NCBI GenBank assembly: GCA_900471525.1
Contig: UCEZ01000027.1
Coordinates: forward strand, 125,197 to 189,196
From: Hyphomicrobiales bacterium
GTDB lineage: Bacteria > Pseudomonadota > Alphaproteobacteria > Rhizobiales > Rhizobiaceae
Reading direction: 5' to 3'
Length of the DNA: 64,000 nucleotides
The notes beneath the pieces were generated by a model. The model was not told where the DNA came from. It did not search any database and worked only from the letters and a program-made list of their open reading frames with translations. Position numbers and translations under genes: made by a program. Below, piece by piece: positions 1 to 9,021 of the stretch (its first letter is position 1; every line of letters begins with the position of its first letter).

Positions 1-2
1 GA

Positions 3-542
3 CCCGCTGCTGCGGGACAGCTTGCCGACGCTGCCGCGAAAGCCGAGGCGCTGGCGGCCTCCGGCGATACGGTGGGCGCCCATGATGTCATGCGCTCCGC
101 AATAAGCGATTTTTCCGCAACACTTCCCTTTTCCATCGGCAAGGCTGTCTTTGTCGGCGCCGACCCAACGGGTTATGCGATGTACGACCCGAAGCCGGGC
201 GCCTCATTCAAGCCTGGCGAAGCCCTGGTTTCCTACATCGAACCCGTTGGCCTGAGCTGGAAGCCGGCGACGGTTGCAGGCAAGATCCAGGCGCATTTCT
301 CCGTCGATCTCGATATTCTCAGTGCTTCCGGTGAAATGCTGGCCAGCCAGAAGGCCTTCGGCAATTTCACCTTTACCGGTTTCTTTCGCAACCAGGAGAT
401 CTACGCGACGCTTACGACCGATGTCAGCGGCGCGGCGGCCGGCGATTATATTCTTAGATTTCATTTCAACGATCTGAACAGCGGCAAGTCGGCGAGCGTC
501 GACCAGAAGTTTACGATCGTCGCTGCGTCCTCAACGCCGTAA
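3..542 (+). CDS. unrecognised protein, 5' end outside the window
   Basis: The reading frame is open from the left edge, so the true start lies upstream; a GTG at 72 is only an internal candidate. The visible part begins with an Ala-rich, helix-prone stretch followed by about 150 residues rich in beta-type segments (for example YIEPVGLSW and YILRFHFNDL), ending at a TAA. The C-terminal half reads like a secreted or periplasmic beta-sandwich, but I do not recognise the family. It converges on the cinA-type gene 5 bp downstream. Coding bias fits the neighbours, so the frame is very probably real; function is unknown. Confidence 0.6.
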   Translation, partial: PAAAGQLADAAAKAEALAASGDTVGAHDVMRSAISDFSATLPFSIGKAVFVGADPTGYAMYDPKPGASFKPGEALVSYIEPVGLSWKPATVAGKIQAHFSVDLDILSASGEMLASQKAFGNFTFTGFFRNQEIYATLTTDVSGAAAGDYILRFHFNDLNSGKSASVDQKFTIVAASSTP

Positions 543-547
543 AGCCG

Positions 548-1303
548 TCAGGTGCCCTTCTTCGAGGCCGCGATCTTTTCGATCATCGCCTTCACATCCG
601 CCTCCGCCGCATCGAGCAGGACTTCGTCGCGAGCACGGATGACGAGGTCCGTGGAAAACGACTTGCCGTCGAATTTCGGATAGGATCCGATGCTCGTCAT
701 TGGATGAGCCTTCTGTACCTCTCCCAGCGGCCCACCGATATCTCCCTCCCCGAACGGAGAGCGCACGGTACGGGACTTCACGATCGTGCCGCTTTCAAGC
801 TGCGGCAGCAGCGCGTCGAGCATTGCCTGGAAGACCTGCGGTACGCCGGCCATCACATGGACGTTGCCGATGATGAAGCCCGGTGCAGTCGATACGGCGT
901 TGGGGATATGCCGTGCCCCGTTTGGCATGCGCGCCATGCGCCGCCGCGCTTCGGTGAATTCCATGCCGCGCCGTTCGTACATCGCCGCGAGTAGCGTCAT
1001 GGCCTCGGGGTCGTGAATGCACTCGACGCCGAACGCGCGGGACACGGCGTCGGCGGTAATATCGTCATGGGTTGGGCCTATCCCGCCCGAGGTGAAGACA
1101 TAGTCGTATTGTCCCCGAAGTCCGTTCAGCGCCGCCACGATCGCCGGCTCGTCGTCGGCGACGATGCGCACTTCCTTGAGGTCGATCCCTGCGAGCGTCA
1201 GCATATCGGCGAGATGGCCGATATTCTTGTCCTTGGTTCGGCCGGACAACAATTCATCGCCGATGGCGAGCATGGCGGCGGTGACGATTTTTTCGCTGGT
1301 CAT
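548..1303 (-). CDS. CinA-family MoaB/Mog-domain protein (competence/damage-inducible protein A type)
   Basis: A 251-aa protein made only of the MoaB/Mog (molybdopterin-binding-like) domain, opening with AAMLAIGDELLSGRTKDKN and carrying the typical VFTSGGIGPTHDDITADA core around residues 75-95. It lacks the C-terminal nicotinamide-mononucleotide amidase domain of full-length CinA, so it is the short form common in alphaproteobacteria. A longer frame reaches 1396, but ATG 1303 has an AGGA box at the right distance and matches the family's usual N-terminus. It is divergent from wrbA, with a 157-bp shared promoter region. The family assignment is firm; the biochemical role of the short form is not established. 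Confidence 0.9.
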   Translation of the reverse strand: MTSEKIVTAAMLAIGDELLSGRTKDKNIGHLADMLTLAGIDLKEVRIVADDEPAIVAALNGLRGQYDYVFTSGGIGPTHDDITADAVSRAFGVECIHDPEAMTLLAAMYERRGMEFTEARRRMARMPNGARHIPNAVSTAPGFIIGNVHVMAGVPQVFQAMLDALLPQLESGTIVKSRTVRSPFGEGDIGGPLGEVQKAHPMTSIGSYPKFDGKSFSTDLVIRARDEVLLDAAEADVKAMIEKIAASKKGT

Positions 1304-1460
1304 CGGAAAGTCCTGTGTGAGATCGTTCAGTCGAAAATCCAACTGTCTATCATTCTGAAACAGTCTGTCGCCCGCATCGGTTCTGACAACGGGCATGCAA
1401 ACTGATAAATCCTATGTCCAGAGGCAATCAAGCGGAATTGCCGGTTCAAAGGAGAAGACG

Positions 1461-2060
1461 ATGGCTAAGGTGTTGGTGCTTTATTACTCGGCATACGGAC
1501 ATATCGAAACCATGGCCTATGCGGTGGCCGAGGGCGCAAAGTCCGCAGGCGCCGACGTCACGGTCAAGCGCGTACCGGAACTGGTACCTGAAGACGTCGC
1601 CAAGGCCTCCTATTTCAAGGTCGATCAGGCCGCGGAAATCGCCAAGCCGGAAGAGCTGGCTGATTACGACGCCATCATCTTTGGCGCCGGCACGCGTTTC
1701 GGTACCGTTGCATCGCAGATGCGCAATTTCGTCGACCAGACCGGCGGCCTGTGGATGAAGGGCGCGCTGGTTGGCAAGGTCGGCTCGGTCTTCACCTCTT
1801 CGGCAACGCAGCACGGCGGTCAGGAAACCACGATCCTCGGCTTCATCCCCACCCTCATGCACCAGGGCATGGTCGTTGTCGGCCTGCCCTACGCCTTCCA
1901 GGGGCAGATGGGCCTTGAAGAAATCAAGGGCGGCTCGCCCTACGGCGCTTCCACGATCACCGGCGGTGACGGTGCCCGCCAACCGTCCGAGATTGAACTC
2001 GAAGCTGCCCGTTACCAGGGCGCGCATGTTGCCAAGATCGCGGCAAAGTTGTCCGCCTGA
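1461..2060 (+). CDS. wrbA: NAD(P)H:quinone oxidoreductase, type IV (WrbA)
   Basis: A 199-aa flavodoxin-like protein. It reduces quinones with two electrons from NAD(P)H through FMN, which limits semiquinone and oxygen-radical formation, and acts as a cytosolic tetramer. The N-terminus [17 protein letters not shown] is the FMN phosphate-binding loop; [24 protein letters not shown] and [18 protein letters not shown] segments are WrbA signatures. The annotated start ATG 1461 follows AAGGAG with about 7 nt spacing; an upstream in-frame extension to 1395 has no such support. A strong hairpin with a T tract lies 28 bp after the stop, so the gene is probably monocistronic. Confidence 0.95.
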   Translation: MAKVLVLYYSAYGHIETMAYAVAEGAKSAGADVTVKRVPELVPEDVAKASYFKVDQAAEIAKPEELADYDAIIFGAGTRFGTVASQMRNFVDQTGGLWMKGALVGKVGSVFTSSATQHGGQETTILGFIPTLMHQGMVVVGLPYAFQGQMGLEEIKGGSPYGASTITGGDGARQPSEIELEAARYQGAHVAKIAAKLSA

Positions 2061-2087
2061 TATCTCATTGGCTATTGCTTTGGATTG

Positions 2088-2115
2088 AAGGGCGCCCGAA
2101 AAGGCGCCCTTTTTC
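2088..2115 (+). terminator. Rho-independent terminator of wrbA
   Basis: GGGCGCC (2090-2096) and GGCGCCC (2103-2109) form a GC-rich stem around a CGAAAA loop, extended by A-T pairs and followed by a T run at 2110-2114. Confidence 0.85.
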
Positions 2116-2369
2116 ATGCCGGTTCAAAATGGCAAAGGGCAAACCACGACAGACGCCGAAACCCGCCGTTTCCGCCAGTAAGTCGTAAAACTGGCAAAAC
2201 ACGGATGTTTCGTGGTACCTTGGACCGCCCGGATGCAAAACGAACACGCAAAACGAAAATTCGCGGCGCGCATTTCGGCTGCTGGAACGATCGCCTGCGC
2301 CTGCCGTTCCTGTCCGGTCACGCCGACGCCATGAGGGCGTTCGAATGAAGCACGCTCCAGGAGTTGGAA

Positions 2370-2612
2370 ATGACCAGAGTGGTATATGCGATCGTTCAGC
2401 ATGATGGCGGATGGGCCTACAAGCTTGCTGACGTCTTTTCCGAAGCTTTTCCGAGCCGCGAGATGGCTTTGGCGGCGGCAAAAGCTGCAGCGGCCGAACA
2501 GCAGGTTGGCGGCGACGACGAGGAAATCAGCTTTCAGGACCAGAGCGGCAACTGGCATTTCGAACATGCGGACGGCGGCGATCGTCCCGAAGCCATCGTC
2601 GAGGACCAGTAA
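2370..2612 (+). CDS. DUF2188-like small protein
   Basis: An 80-aa protein starting TRVVYAIVQHDGGWAYK, followed by an Ala-rich helix (residues 27-42) and an acidic tail ending in HADGGDRPEAIVEDQ. The pattern, an aromatic/hydrophobic strand with HDGGWA then a helix beginning 'SREMAL', is that of DUF2188-type small proteins. ATG 2370 is preceded by CCAGGAG with 6 nt spacing; the in-frame TTG six bases upstream is a worse start. No operon partner is evident. The family call is by pattern only and the function is unknown. Confidence 0.75.
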   Translation: MTRVVYAIVQHDGGWAYKLADVFSEAFPSREMALAAAKAAAAEQQVGGDDEEISFQDQSGNWHFEHADGGDRPEAIVEDQ

Positions 2613-2674
2613 ACCGGTCGCAACGGTCGATAGTGACGCAGCGTTCTCTGGGTTTGTGAAGAATTAATGCACAG

Positions 2675-2702
2675 TGCCCCTCTCCGGCGCCGGAAAGGGG
2701 CA
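2675..2702. repeat. 28-nt near-perfect inverted repeat after the DUF2188-like gene
   Basis: TGCCCC-TCT-CCGG..CCGG-AAA-GGGGCA is symmetric except for one mismatch and can form a stem of about 12 pairs with a 4-nt loop. It lies 62 bp past the stop of the 2370-2612 gene. It lacks a clear T tract, so it may be a weak terminator or a transcript-end stabiliser. Confidence 0.5.
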
Positions 2703-2837
2703 TATAATTTGGTGCTGAAAAATGCCGAGTCTCCCTCCCTCGGCATCGCGACTAAAGCCTCAATGGCTCGCCGTATCAACCGAAAGCTTTTGTTAACCTT
2801 CACGGGTAGGGTTAATTGCGTGGCCAGCTTTCAAGCA

Positions 2838-2863
2838 GAAGGCTAATCCTTGGATTAGCCTTC
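2838..2863 (-). terminator. Perfect 12-bp hairpin downstream of the 49-aa gene
   Basis: GAAGGCTAATCC (2838-2849) and GGATTAGCCTTC (2852-2863) pair perfectly around a 2-nt centre. It sits 57 bp beyond the stop of the minus-strand small gene 2920-3069. There is no long T run on either side, so terminator function is inferred from position and stem strength. Confidence 0.5.
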
Positions 2864-2919
2864 AATTTCCCAACAATAACTGGATCATCGGATATGGCGT
2901 TTGGCGGCGGCTTTGGTTG

Positions 2920-3069
2920 TTACGCCGCCTTCGCAGTGCTTTCCTTCTGTGTCTGTCTCGCTTCAAGAATTGCCATGCAGATCAAATAGCTTAGCATGAC
3001 ATCCTGCTGGGCGTCGGCCAGCAATTTTGCCGCCTGCAGAAGGTCCGTGACATGCACTCGGTGTGACAT
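2920..3069 (-). CDS. 49-aa small protein, unrecognised
   Basis: A short frame reading MSHRVHVTDLLQAAKLLADA, then QQDVMLSYLICMAILEARQT and a Lys/Ala-rich end. It is predicted to be mostly helical and amphipathic, with no membrane segment or cysteine pair. The start is decided by an unusually strong ribosome-binding site, GAGGGGAG, 8 nt before the ATG. The upstream DNA is AT-rich and promoter-like (3090-3140). Its composition and the hairpin downstream support a real gene. No function can be proposed; it could be a small regulatory or partner-binding peptide. Confidence 0.65.
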   Translation of the reverse strand: MSHRVHVTDLLQAAKLLADAQQDVMLSYLICMAILEARQTQKESTAKAA

Positions 3070-3216
3070 CGGAAACTCCCCTCTCTTTAATCATTGCAAG
3101 AGCAAATAGTAATATTCAATTATTATAATTCAACTGCAAGTTATCGATGGCAATTATCCTTAATTGCTTTCTTTTGAGACACCTGTATGAGGCGAGTTAT
3201 TCTAAAAGAAGCTCGC

Positions 3217-3576
3217 TCACAGTGACGGTTCTGTTTCCAGCAGCCCGGCCTGCCGAAACCATTGCTCGATGCTCTCCTGCACCGCTGCCTTTGCCTCATC
3301 CAGCGTATCGGCCGACTGAAAATCAAATCGGATCGTACCGTTGCAACCGGAAACCATCCACTTCCAGTTCGTTTGACCATCATGCTGCAGCACATAGGCA
3401 AGTTCTTGCTGGCCGAGCATGCCGGCGAAGGAGCGATTCCGGATCGGCTTCCATGTCAGTGGGATTTCCTGCAACACCTCGACCATACCTCCGCGGTTTC
3501 TCATGACTGCAAAATATACGGCGCTGATCGATTGTGCATAACCCTGTCGTTTGAGGGGTTTTTCCAAATCCGGCAT
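3217..3576 (-). CDS. hypothetical protein
   Basis: Up to 119 aa. The C-terminal 70 residues look like a compact domain: LAYVLQHDGQTNWKWMVSG, a FDFQSADTLDEAKAAVQESI strand-helix segment and an IEQWFRQAGL helix. The W-K-W and 'SADTLDEAKAAV' pattern is reminiscent of small DUF2188-like or host-factor-like proteins, but I cannot name a family. The start is uncertain: no candidate ATG (3576, 3504, 3486) has a well-placed ribosome-binding site, although GGAGGT lies immediately before ATG 3486. It lies upstream of tRNA-Leu on the opposite strand. Confidence 0.5.
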   Translation of the reverse strand: MPDLEKPLKRQGYAQSISAVYFAVMRNRGGMVEVLQEIPLTWKPIRNRSFAGMLGQQELAYVLQHDGQTNWKWMVSGCNGTIRFDFQSADTLDEAKAAVQESIEQWFRQAGLLETEPSL

Positions 3577-3670
3577 TGTTGCTTAACCGACGTGCGAATT
3601 TGTCATCGGGATCGCCTTTTACAAAACAATCTATTGACCTTAAGGCCCGAGTGTTTGAAAGGAAAAGCAC

Positions 3671-3755
3671 GCGGACGTGGCGAAACTGGTAGACGCAAGG
3701 GACTTAAAATCCCTCGGAGAAATCTGTACGGGTTCGACCCCCGTCGTCCGCACCA
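3671..3755 (+). tRNA. tRNA-Leu (anticodon TAA)
   Basis: The acceptor stem GCGGACG pairs with CGTCCGC at 3745-3751, followed by A and an encoded CCA. The anticodon stem GGGA/TCCC encloses CTTAAAA, giving anticodon TAA (reads UUA/UUG). The T arm contains GGTTCGACCC, and the long variable arm (CTCGGAGAAATCTGTA region) is typical of a class II tRNA. Confidence 0.97.
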
Positions 3756-3796
3756 TTTCCCCGAACCGGGATGCCACGATCAATTGGAGCTCGAGC

Positions 3797-4294
3797 ATGT
3801 CACTTCCCGATAAAGCATTTCCCGTTTCCTGGGATCAGTTTCACCGCGACGCACGTGCGCTCGCATGGCGCCTCGCCGGCAATGGCGGTGAGTGGAAGGC
3901 GATCGTCTGCATTACCCGCGGCGGGCTTGTTCCGGCGGCGATCGTCTGTCGCGAGTTGAACATCCGGCTGATCGAGACAGTCTGCGTCGCCTCCTATCAT
4001 GACTATGACGCGCAAGGCGAGATGTACGTGCTCAAGGGCATTTCGGAGGAACTGAAGGCCGATGGCGGGCAAGGTGTGCTGATCATCGACGATCTGACCG
4101 ACACCGGCAAGACCGCAGCCGTGGTTCGGGCCATGCTGCCCAAGGCGCATTTCGCAGCCGTCTACGCCAAGCCGAAGGGCCGGCCGCAGGTCGATACCTT
4201 CGTCACCGAGGTCAGCCAGGACACCTGGATCTATTTCCCATGGGATATGGGCTTCACCTATCAGGAGCCGATCGCCAAGGGCTCGCGCGGCTAA
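3797..4294 (+). CDS. gpt: xanthine phosphoribosyltransferase
   Basis: A 165-aa purine salvage enzyme that joins xanthine (and guanine) to phosphoribosyl pyrophosphate to make XMP/GMP in the cytosol. The PRPP-binding loop is visible as [14 protein letters not shown] (about residues 95-108), and [11 protein letters not shown] near residue 38 is the second conserved loop. The length equals that of the E. coli and rhizobial enzymes. ATG 3797 follows TGGAGC; the open frame continues upstream into the tRNA and is not coding there. It lies 41 bp behind tRNA-Leu, so the two may share a transcript. Confidence 0.93.
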   Translation: MSLPDKAFPVSWDQFHRDARALAWRLAGNGGEWKAIVCITRGGLVPAAIVCRELNIRLIETVCVASYHDYDAQGEMYVLKGISEELKADGGQGVLIIDDLTDTGKTAAVVRAMLPKAHFAAVYAKPKGRPQVDTFVTEVSQDTWIYFPWDMGFTYQEPIAKGSRG

Positions 4295-4488
4295 TTTCGG
4301 CTCGACCGTTTTGAAGTCTCTTGCCGCTCCGGCAATTGCCCTGTGTGCCGGTTCATTTATAAGTCTTGTCGAATATGATCTGGTTTTTCAGTGGTCTGAT
4401 CTGATACATTGAACCATCTTTCGCGGCGATATCGCTGCGGCAGCAAGAATCCGAACGGAAAGCCCGAGGCTTTGCTCAACGGATCGCA

Positions 4489-5091
4489 GTGGGAGGACGG
4501 ACCATCTTACGCAGGGCGCTCGTTTCGGCCGCGGTTGGCGCAGGCTTCTGGTCGTTCCAGGTCCTTCCTTCATTCGCCAGTGACATTCACGTCGAGCCGG
4601 TTACGGCCTACATTAACGCCAATGTCAGGGCGTGGATCGAAGACCCGGCCATTATCGAAGGACTGAAAGGTCAGAACGAGCTTCATGCACATCTGACCCC
4701 TCTGGACATTGATCGCCTTGACGCAGTTTGGCGCGCCGAATTTTCAAGCAACGTCCAGCCGCTGATCGATTCGGTCATCAGCAGCCCGCTGTCGAAATTC
4801 CTGAAGGACAAGCAGGTCGCCTCGGGCGGCGTCATCACTGAAATCTTCGTGATCGACGCAAAGGGCTTGAGCATCGGCGAAAGCGAGGTCAGTTCCGACT
4901 ATTGGCAGGGTGACGAACTGAAATGGCAAAAGACCTACCTTGCCGGCCCTGCCATCCTGTTCGTCGACAAGGCGGAAAAGGACGAATCGACGCAAACGCT
5001 ACAGTCGCAGGCGAGCCTGACGGTTTGCGACCCTGAGACCGGCCAGCCGATCGGCGCCATCACCATCGGCATCAATCTCGACGCTCTGTAA
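4489..5091 (+). CDS. exported protein of unknown function (PDC-sensor-like)
   Basis: A 200-aa protein with an N-terminal signal peptide: basic RR, hydrophobic stretch ALVSAAVGAGFWSFQVLP, and a likely cleavage after SFA. The mature part contains a central block reading GGVITEIFVIDAKGLSIGES and ends with PIGAITIGINLDAL. This alternation, a 'VIDAKGL' strand and a terminal 'IGxxTIGI' strand, resembles the periplasmic PDC/Cache ligand-sensing fold, but there is no attached signalling domain. The start is a GTG at 4489; no ATG is available in the right place. It is convergent with the metalloprotease gene. Role unknown. Confidence 0.65.
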   Translation: MGGRTILRRALVSAAVGAGFWSFQVLPSFASDIHVEPVTAYINANVRAWIEDPAIIEGLKGQNELHAHLTPLDIDRLDAVWRAEFSSNVQPLIDSVISSPLSKFLKDKQVASGGVITEIFVIDAKGLSIGESEVSSDYWQGDELKWQKTYLAGPAILFVDKAEKDESTQTLQSQASLTVCDPETGQPIGAITIGINLDAL

Positions 5092-5140
5092 AGTCCAGCG
5101 CGACGGCTGGCTGGCCACCTCCCCGCAAGTCACCCTGTCG

Positions 5141-8100
5141 TCAGGCGACAATGAAATCGCTGTTCGTCAAAGCGAGATTGATGGTGAGAAGGGCAAATTG
5201 CGTGCGGCCGTCCACGCCACTACCATTGGCATCGTAGAACAGCTTGCCCGTGTCTGTTTCGTAGATGATCCGGTCGTTGGCATCCTGCGCCTGGCCGCTT
5301 GTGTTTTTGACAAATGCGGTCGCCACAAGCGTCCCGAGGCCCGTCAGCGCTGTGAAGATCGCATCCTCAAGCCGGATGGTGTCGTCGGCGACCAGAAAAT
5401 CGGTGATCGTATCGATGTTGGTTGAAGCGCTCAGCGCTGCGTCGAAAACGAAGGTGTCCGCGCCGGCACGGCCTGTCAGATTGTCGATGCCGGTACCGCC
5501 AATGATCAGGTCATCCCCGGTGCCGCCATTTATGATATCCGCCCCCGCACGGCCATTCAGGGTGTTGTCGCCGGTGTTTCCGTTCAGCGTATTGGCAAGC
5601 CCGTTACCCGTCCCACCGATGTCGCCGCTGCCCTGCAACGTCAGTACTTCGATTGTCGCGTAGCTTTCAAGCGAACGTGTAATCGTGGTGAAAATGCGGT
5701 CCGCAGCACCGGAACTGTCCGTCACCGCATCGTTTTCGGCTCCCAATACATACGTGTCATTGCCCGCGCCTCCAGTCAGGCTATCGGAACCCGAGCCACC
5801 ATCAAGGGTATTATTGCCGGCATTTCCGGCGATCTGGTTGTTGAGACCATTGCCGGTTGCGTTGATGTTGTCGCTTCCCAACAACGTCAGCCGCTCGATT
5901 GTCGCATAGCCCGCCAGCGATCGGGTGATCGTTGATGTGATACGGTCGGCGGTGCCTGCCGTATCGATAATGCTATCGCTATCCGCGCCGAGCACGTAGG
6001 TGTCGTCGCCCGAACCGCCTGTCAGCGTATCGAGCCCCGCCCCGCCGTCGAGGACGTTGTTGCCGCCGTTGCCGGCGATCAGGTTGTTGAGGCCATTGCC
6101 GGTCGCGTTGATGTTGTCGCTTCCCAGTAACGTCAGCCGTTCGATTGTCGCATAGCCGGCAAGAGAGCGTGTGATCGTCGAGGTGATGCGGTCGGCGGTG
6201 CCTGCCGTATCGATAATGGTATCATTATCCGCGCCGAGTACGTAGGTGTCGTCGCCCGAACCGCCTGTCAGCGTGTCGAGCCCCGCCCCGCCGTTAAGGA
6301 CGTTGTTGCCGCCATTGCCGGCGATCAGGTTGTTGAGGCCATTGCCGGTTGCGTTGATGTTGTCACTTCCCAGCAACGTCAGCCGCTCGATTGTCGCATA
6401 GCCGTCGAGTGAGCGCGTGATCGTCGAGGTAATGCGATCGGCCGTACCCGAACTGTCGGTGATCGTGTCGTTATCCGCGCCGAGTACGTAGGTGTCGTCG
6501 CCGGAACCGCCGGTCAGAGTGTCGAGCCCCGCGCCGCCGTCGAGGACGTTGTTGCCGCTATTGCCGGCGATCAGGTTGTTCAGCCCGTTGCCGGTCGCGT
6601 TGATGTTGTCGCTTCCCAGTAACGTCAGCCGTTCGACTGTCGCATAGCCGGCAAGAGAGCGTGTGATCGTCGAGGTGATGCGGTCGGCTGTGCCGGAGCT
6701 GTCGGTGATCGTGTCGTTATCCGCGCCGAGCACGTAGGTATCGTCACCGGCACCGCCGGTCAGCGTGTCAAGCCCCGCGCCACCGTCGAGGACGTTGTTG
6801 CCGCCATTGCCGGCGATCAGGTTGTTGAGGCCATTGCCGGTCGCGTTGATGTTGTCGCTTCCCAGTAACGTCAGCCGCTCGATTGTCGTATAGCCTGTCA
6901 GTGATCGCGTGATCGTCGACGTAATGCGATCGGCGGCGCCTGCCGTATCGATAATGGAATCGTTATCCGCGCCGAGCACATAGGTATCGTCGCCCGCCCC
7001 GCCGACGAGAGCGTCCGCGCCGTCGCCGCCGTCAAGCGTGTCATTGCCTGATCCAACTGACGTTGAGTCAATCGGATCCGGAACCACAATCCCGAGAGCA
7101 TAGGTGGTTCCAATCGGGATCACCACGCCTGGAGGTCCGCCCGCTCCGGTTCCGTTGTAGACCCCGACCTTGACGAAATACTGACCCGGCGTCGTCACAG
7201 TATAGGCGATGAAGCTTTTCCAGTTAACGCTGACGGAGGTGCTGTCACCGGTGTCGGTGACGGAATCCTCATTATAGGCCAGCAATGTCCCGGAGGCATC
7301 GTAAAGCTCGATATAGCTGTCCATGGTGCCGTCAATATCGAGTGTAACCTGGCCCGGCGCTTTGACCTCAAAAGAAAACCAGTCGAAGTTCCCATCCCCG
7401 GTGCCGCTGACCACCACGCTGGGGTTGGTATCCGAATGTTCCACGTTGGGGTCGGTATGGTCGCCGATGAAGCTGCTGAGACTGCGCGCTGTCGCCCTTG
7501 TGCCGTTCGTATTGTCGCCTGCTTCGGTGAACAGGCCGGTGCCCGTATATGTATCGGCAGGCGTGCGGAAATCGCCATAAAGCGTATCGGCACCAAGACC
7601 GCCGGAAAGCGTATCCGATCCCGCGCGCCCGATCAGCACGTCATTGCCTCCATTGCCGTCAAGGGCGTTGGCTGCGCTGTTGCCGCCGATCTCGTCGTTG
7701 CCGGATCCACCCTTCGCGTTTTCGATCAGCGATCGCGCGTCCCCTTCGTATTGAAGCGCGTTATAGACATTGCCGCTGGCATAGGCACCCTGCCCGAGAT
7801 TGGCGCGTTGCAACTGGGATACCAGCGACCAGCCACCCGGCGACAGATCGATCAAGGCATTGTCGGTCGCGGTCGAGAAATCATAGGTATCATTGCCATT
7901 GCCATCCCAGATCGTCAGGAAGACACGATTTGCCGCGCCGCCGATGCCCCCTCCCGGTGCACCCTGTCCGATCCCGTTGACGAACAACTCGCCGGTCGTT
8001 GTCGACCAAGTGTAGACAGTGCTGTCGGAATTGGTGTCGAAATCGGCACCATAGAGGTGCTGGACCGCGGCGATGTCATACATCATCAGCGTCTGCGCGT

Positions 8101-8743
8101 AGCCGTACGTCTCGTTGGTGTAACCGCTTGTCAGACCCCCGACATAGCTGCGGTACGTCATAACGGAAAACTCCATCCCGTCGCGATCATGCGGGATGGC
8201 GTATTCAAATCCTGAATTGCTCGTGCCCGCGTCATGGCCATGACTGAGACCAATGGCATGGCCGAACTCGTGAATATGTGTGGCCCAGGCATATGTACCG
8301 AGCTCTGGCGTCTGGTAGGAGGCATAGTCATTACCGAACCAGACATCACCGCCGGAATTCACCTGGCTGAGTTCAGGAAAATCCGCGACACGCGCCGTTG
8401 CAAGGTTGCTGCCGCCGAACAGATCGGTCTGCCCGATGGTCAGATCGGAAGCACCGAACGGATCCGATGCCAGGGAAATATCCAGATTGGATATCTGCTC
8501 AAACGAGCCAAAGGTGAAAAGCGCTGTTCCCGAAGCGACAGTGCCCTCGAGGATCGACTGGATCGCGTTCTGCTGGATGGCGCTGATCTGCTGAAATCCG
8601 CTTATCGCATAGGGATAGGTCACGCCGAAATCGGTGAAACTATCGGCAAAACTATAGGTGATCGGCCCTGCCCACTGCGTTCCATACAAAACGCCGTCGA
8701 TATATTGATCGCCCGTCGGCGTGGCGCTGATGACATTTGTCAT
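5141..8743 (-). CDS. serralysin-like M10 metalloprotease with RTX and tandem repeats
   Basis: A 1200-aa secreted zinc protease. Residues 158-168 read HEFGHAIGLSH, the HExxHxxGxxH zinc motif, and the Met-turn SVMTYRSY follows near residue 195. A GD-rich RTX calcium-binding block (GGNDVLIGRAGSDTLSGG) lies around residues 360-390. A bacterial pre-peptidase C-terminal-like beta domain follows (about 400-545; FDWFSFEVKAPGQVTLDIDG). Six consecutive 82-aa repeats occupy residues 585-1076, and the C-terminal M10-type domain (ADTFVFDAALSAS, then DTITDFLVADDTI) ends in a hydrophobic type I secretion tail. There is no N-terminal signal peptide, as expected for type I export, and no exporter genes lie nearby. 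The start ATG 8743 has GGGGGAAC upstream. Confidence 0.93.
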   Translation of the reverse strand: MTNVISATPTGDQYIDGVLYGTQWAGPITYSFADSFTDFGVTYPYAISGFQQISAIQQNAIQSILEGTVASGTALFTFGSFEQISNLDISLASDPFGASDLTIGQTDLFGGSNLATARVADFPELSQVNSGGDVWFGNDYASYQTPELGTYAWATHIHEFGHAIGLSHGHDAGTSNSGFEYAIPHDRDGMEFSVMTYRSYVGGLTSGYTNETYGYAQTLMMYDIAAVQHLYGADFDTNSDSTVYTWSTTTGELFVNGIGQGAPGGGIGGAANRVFLTIWDGNGNDTYDFSTATDNALIDLSPGGWSLVSQLQRANLGQGAYASGNVYNALQYEGDARSLIENAKGGSGNDEIGGNSAANALDGNGGNDVLIGRAGSDTLSGGLGADTLYGDFRTPADTYTGTGLFTEAGDNTNGTRATARSLSSFIGDHTDPNVEHSDTNPSVVVSGTGDGNFDWFSFEVKAPGQVTLDIDGTMDSYIELYDASGTLLAYNEDSVTDTGDSTSVSVNWKSFIAYTVTTPGQYFVKVGVYNGTGAGGPPGVVIPIGTTYALGIVVPDPIDSTSVGSGNDTLDGGDGADALVGGAGDDTYVLGADNDSIIDTAGAADRITSTITRSLTGYTTIERLTLLGSDNINATGNGLNNLIAGNGGNNVLDGGAGLDTLTGGAGDDTYVLGADNDTITDSSGTADRITSTITRSLAGYATVERLTLLGSDNINATGNGLNNLIAGNSGNNVLDGGAGLDTLTGGSGDDTYVLGADNDTITDSSGTADRITSTITRSLDGYATIERLTLLGSDNINATGNGLNNLIAGNGGNNVLNGGAGLDTLTGGSGDDTYVLGADNDTIIDTAGTADRITSTITRSLAGYATIERLTLLGSDNINATGNGLNNLIAGNGGNNVLDGGAGLDTLTGGSGDDTYVLGADSDSIIDTAGTADRITSTITRSLAGYATIERLTLLGSDNINATGNGLNNQIAGNAGNNTLDGGSGSDSLTGGAGNDTYVLGAENDAVTDSSGAADRIFTTITRSLESYATIEVLTLQGSGDIGGTGNGLANTLNGNTGDNTLNGRAGADIINGGTGDDLIIGGTGIDNLTGRAGADTFVFDAALSASTNIDTITDFLVADDTIRLEDAIFTALTGLGTLVATAFVKNTSGQAQDANDRIIYETDTGKLFYDANGSGVDGRTQFALLTINLALTNSDFIVA
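5516..6991 (-). repeat. six tandem 246-bp repeats inside the metalloprotease gene
   Basis: The interval is exactly 6 x 246 bp. Each unit encodes 82 aa beginning with [DN]DTYVLGA and containing TITRSLxGYATIERLTLLGS, NINATGNGLNNLIAGN and LDGGAGLDTLTGG. Units 1-5 are nearly identical at DNA level; the last (5516-5761) is the most diverged, with LTLQGSGDIGGTGNGLAN replacing the consensus. Length is conserved without indels, which points to recent in-frame unequal recombination. Confidence 0.92.
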
Positions 8744-9021
8744 GTGTTCCCCCGGAATAGGGCGTCGGTGATCGCGCCCTGGCCATCCGCTCCCAAAAGC
8801 TCGGCCGTGCTTTCAAAAAAGTCGCCCATAATTTCTGATCGTCAAAAAAGGCAGGGCAAAAGATAAAAAATGCCAGAATTTGAAACAGTCGGTTACGCTG
8901 GCACGATAGCATCGGACAGTGCGCGCCAAAAGATGTATTTTAGCAAAGTGATAATCCCACTGTTTTTATAAAATCATTCGTATCAAATGGTTATGGGGAT
9001 ATGTGGAACTGGAAAGGTGAA

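Noticed and set aside
7436-8866. Plus-strand frames opposite the metalloprotease gene (259 and 210 codons)
   Set aside because: Shadows of the RTX and protease domains; no independent coding evidence.
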